DNA from: Gavia stellata
Taxonomy: Eukaryota > Chordata > Aves > Gaviiformes > Gaviidae
Reading direction: 5' to 3'
DNA length: 64,000 nucleotides
Assembly (NCBI RefSeq): GCF_030936135.1
Contig: NC_082617.1
Coordinates: 1,794,001-1,858,000 of the forward strand
Under the pieces are notes generated by a model. The model worked only from the letters and a program-made list of their open reading frames with translations. It made no database searches and was not told where the DNA came from. A program made the position numbers and the translations under genes. Below are positions 62,516-64,000 of this stretch, in pieces; within the stretch, counting starts at the first letter, position 1, and the number at the start of each line of letters is the position of its first letter.

Positions 62516-64000
62516 CATTTACATCAGGCTTTTAATTGTGTAAGGCATTAGTAAGTTTTACCAAGCACAACAGTGGAACTTTCCATTTTTTGCTCTGTTA
62601 CCCCCCAAAAAGTAAAAGGAAATCAAAAGCTCAAATTTACTTTAAGGAAACATTAAGGTTTGAAATTTGAATATTTAAAATTAATCGAGAAATGGAGATG
62701 CTAAAGGTTCTTCCTTAACCTTACATTAACACCAGCAAACTACCTACATACCTTTCCATCACTAGTCAGAACATTAAAATCACCATATCCTGTATGTGTA
62801 AGGTCTGGGAAAGAAAACCTTAATTCTGAATATATTAATGTCATGGTTGAAATTCACAACCCTCAAAACGTTTTTGCACATGCAAGGCATTAGCACTATG
62901 CCTCCACAGTTAACGTTTGCAAGGTATATTCCAGCCCACATCCTTGCTTCTAACCTTTCACTGCTTTTTCAAACAAATTCCCTCTTAGGCTGAACTTTCT
63001 CATGCTTAGTCAGACCCCAAAGGGAAATATGTTTTTAAAAGATCAGGCCAATCATTTTTTATTTATGGGGTTGTGAAATATTTACTATGTATTCCATTTT
63101 GGAAAAAAATTTGCCATTTTCTTTTTTCCTTCTTGTAACTAAATAATGTCATGCAGTGGAGACACACGCTCCTCACGGATGCTGTCCTGTACACAGGTGG
63201 TGGGTTTGAACACATTTGGCTAGGAAAATGGAAAAAAAACATTGTTTGCAGCCTACAGCATCCTCAGACCCAGATGAAAGTTAGTGCCCCCCCTACCACC
63301 GAATGTCCTATCTCAGCCCAGCATCCAAGTACAATCTAGCATAAAATAAGCAAGTATGATATTACTATTAACAGGGAAGGAGAAAATAAAGCTCACAGAC
63401 GACAGCACAGTTATATTTGATTTTCAAAAGATGTGCCTCCTGACCCATCACCAATCTGATGAGAATTACAGACAGCTACCAGGAGTTGGGATATAATCAC
63501 AAACTAAACCATACCTTGCACTGAGGCATAAATGCTTCGCTACATCTAGGCACTTGATAAGGGGCACTGAAGATCTGGCAAAGAGAAATGATTCAGACAT
63601 CATAAGGCACCCACTAAAAACTGTGCCACAATGTGGGAGCTTCTGCATGAGAGAGCTGAGTGAACAGGTTGGCAACGTCCCCGGCAGCCAGCTCTGCTGT
63701 ACCAGAGCCACGTGCCACCCTCCAGGCTATGGCAAAGCCCAAGCTTGGAGTCAAACTCTGAACCAGGGATAGTGATGGCAATCAGCCGGTAACACAAAAA
63801 CTGAGAGATACTGGCTTGTCCTGCCTGCTTCATCAGGTACATAGCTGGGACTGGAGTACCTCCTCTGAAGATCATTTTGGTACCTCTTGTATTATAAGGG
63901 TATCTATCCTTAAAAGCAGTTATTTTTAACTCTGAGACTGCAGCAGACACTGTGCATCCCTGCCTTCCCTGGTATTTGCTCTTGTGTGACACAGCACAAG

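Larger units (their letters stand above)
7840..64000 (-). other. ZNF618: ZNF618 transcription unit (partial, 5' end beyond window)
   Basis: The gene is transcribed from the right edge towards the left. Nine coding exons are visible: 53378-53467, 51910-51945, 51089-51166, 49959-50048, 42313-42528, 38680-38763, 23628-23705, 18418-18519 and 15776-17289. All visible introns are phase 1, and the joined frame is open throughout. The window encodes about 762 residues; the mammalian protein is roughly 950, so the N-terminal ~190 residues, including the first zinc finger, lie outside. ZNF618 is a nuclear protein with four C2H2 fingers and a C-terminal hAT-transposase-derived domain. It has been reported to bind UHRF2 and assist its recognition of 5-hydroxymethylcytosine. 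Confidence 0.9.
53468..64000 (-). other. ZNF618: ZNF618 intron, continuing beyond the window
   Basis: This stretch of at least 10.5 kb should hold the exons upstream of finger 2 or be a long intron. I looked for the first finger (expected CGICGKKYKYY-like) on the - strand and did not find it. It contains a possible alternative terminal exon near 54.6-54.8 kb, AT-rich stretches (about 60.1-61.6 and 62.2-63.2 kb) and a short CA/GT tract. No other gene was recognised on either strand. Confidence 0.65.

Noticed and set aside
53468..64000. Search for the first ZNF618 zinc finger
   Set aside because: No C-x2-C finger with a KYY core and flanking splice sites was found on the - strand, so I place it outside the window.
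1..64000. Bacterial-type features (operons, CRISPR, prophage, ribosome binding sites)
   Set aside because: The window has spliced vertebrate genes, long introns and retroelement remnants; such features do not apply.

Overview
This is a eukaryotic genomic window, almost certainly from a non-mammalian vertebrate. It holds the 3' end of one gene on the + strand and most of a second gene on the - strand, in convergent (tail-to-tail) orientation. The + strand gene encodes a Neverland/DAF-36-type Rieske cholesterol 7-desaturase (nvd), a family known in Xenopus and birds but, to my knowledge, absent from mammals. The - strand gene is ZNF618, a C2H2 zinc-finger protein carrying a domesticated hAT transposase. 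An L3/CR1-like LINE end, a tRNA-derived SINE and an unnamed interspersed repeat suggest a sauropsid, more likely a crocodilian or turtle than a bird. I cannot name the species.

Layout. About 1-5.2 kb: the last three recognisable coding exons of nvd (275-394, 2209-2385, 3792-3953) and a probable 3' UTR. About 5.2-7.8 kb: intergenic DNA with a roughly 410-bp interspersed repeat and a CA-rich microsatellite. About 7.8-15.8 kb: probable very long 3' UTR of ZNF618. 15776-17289: the large last coding exon of ZNF618, about 503 residues, the hAT-derived domain. 17.3-53.5 kb: eight further ZNF618 coding exons spread over long introns, encoding three of the C2H2 fingers and the linkers between them. 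53.5-64 kb: ZNF618 intron; the first finger and the N terminus lie beyond the right edge.

Every ZNF618 intron whose two splice sites can be seen is phase 1, and every internal exon is a multiple of three, so the exon set is fully modular for alternative splicing. The fingers probably contact DNA or chromatin and the hAT-derived C terminus probably mediates protein contacts; mammalian ZNF618 is reported to work with UHRF2 at 5-hydroxymethylcytosine. The nvd product would be a membrane-associated sterol oxidoreductase with no functional link to ZNF618; the two are only neighbours.

The rest is intronic or intergenic. The most interesting part is an AT-rich cluster of palindromes around 33.65-33.82 kb that looks like an intronic regulatory element. 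I see no tRNA or rRNA genes, CRISPR arrays, or intact viral or transposon genes. Exon calls rest on protein resemblance recalled from family knowledge plus splice sites and phase continuity; no database search was possible.
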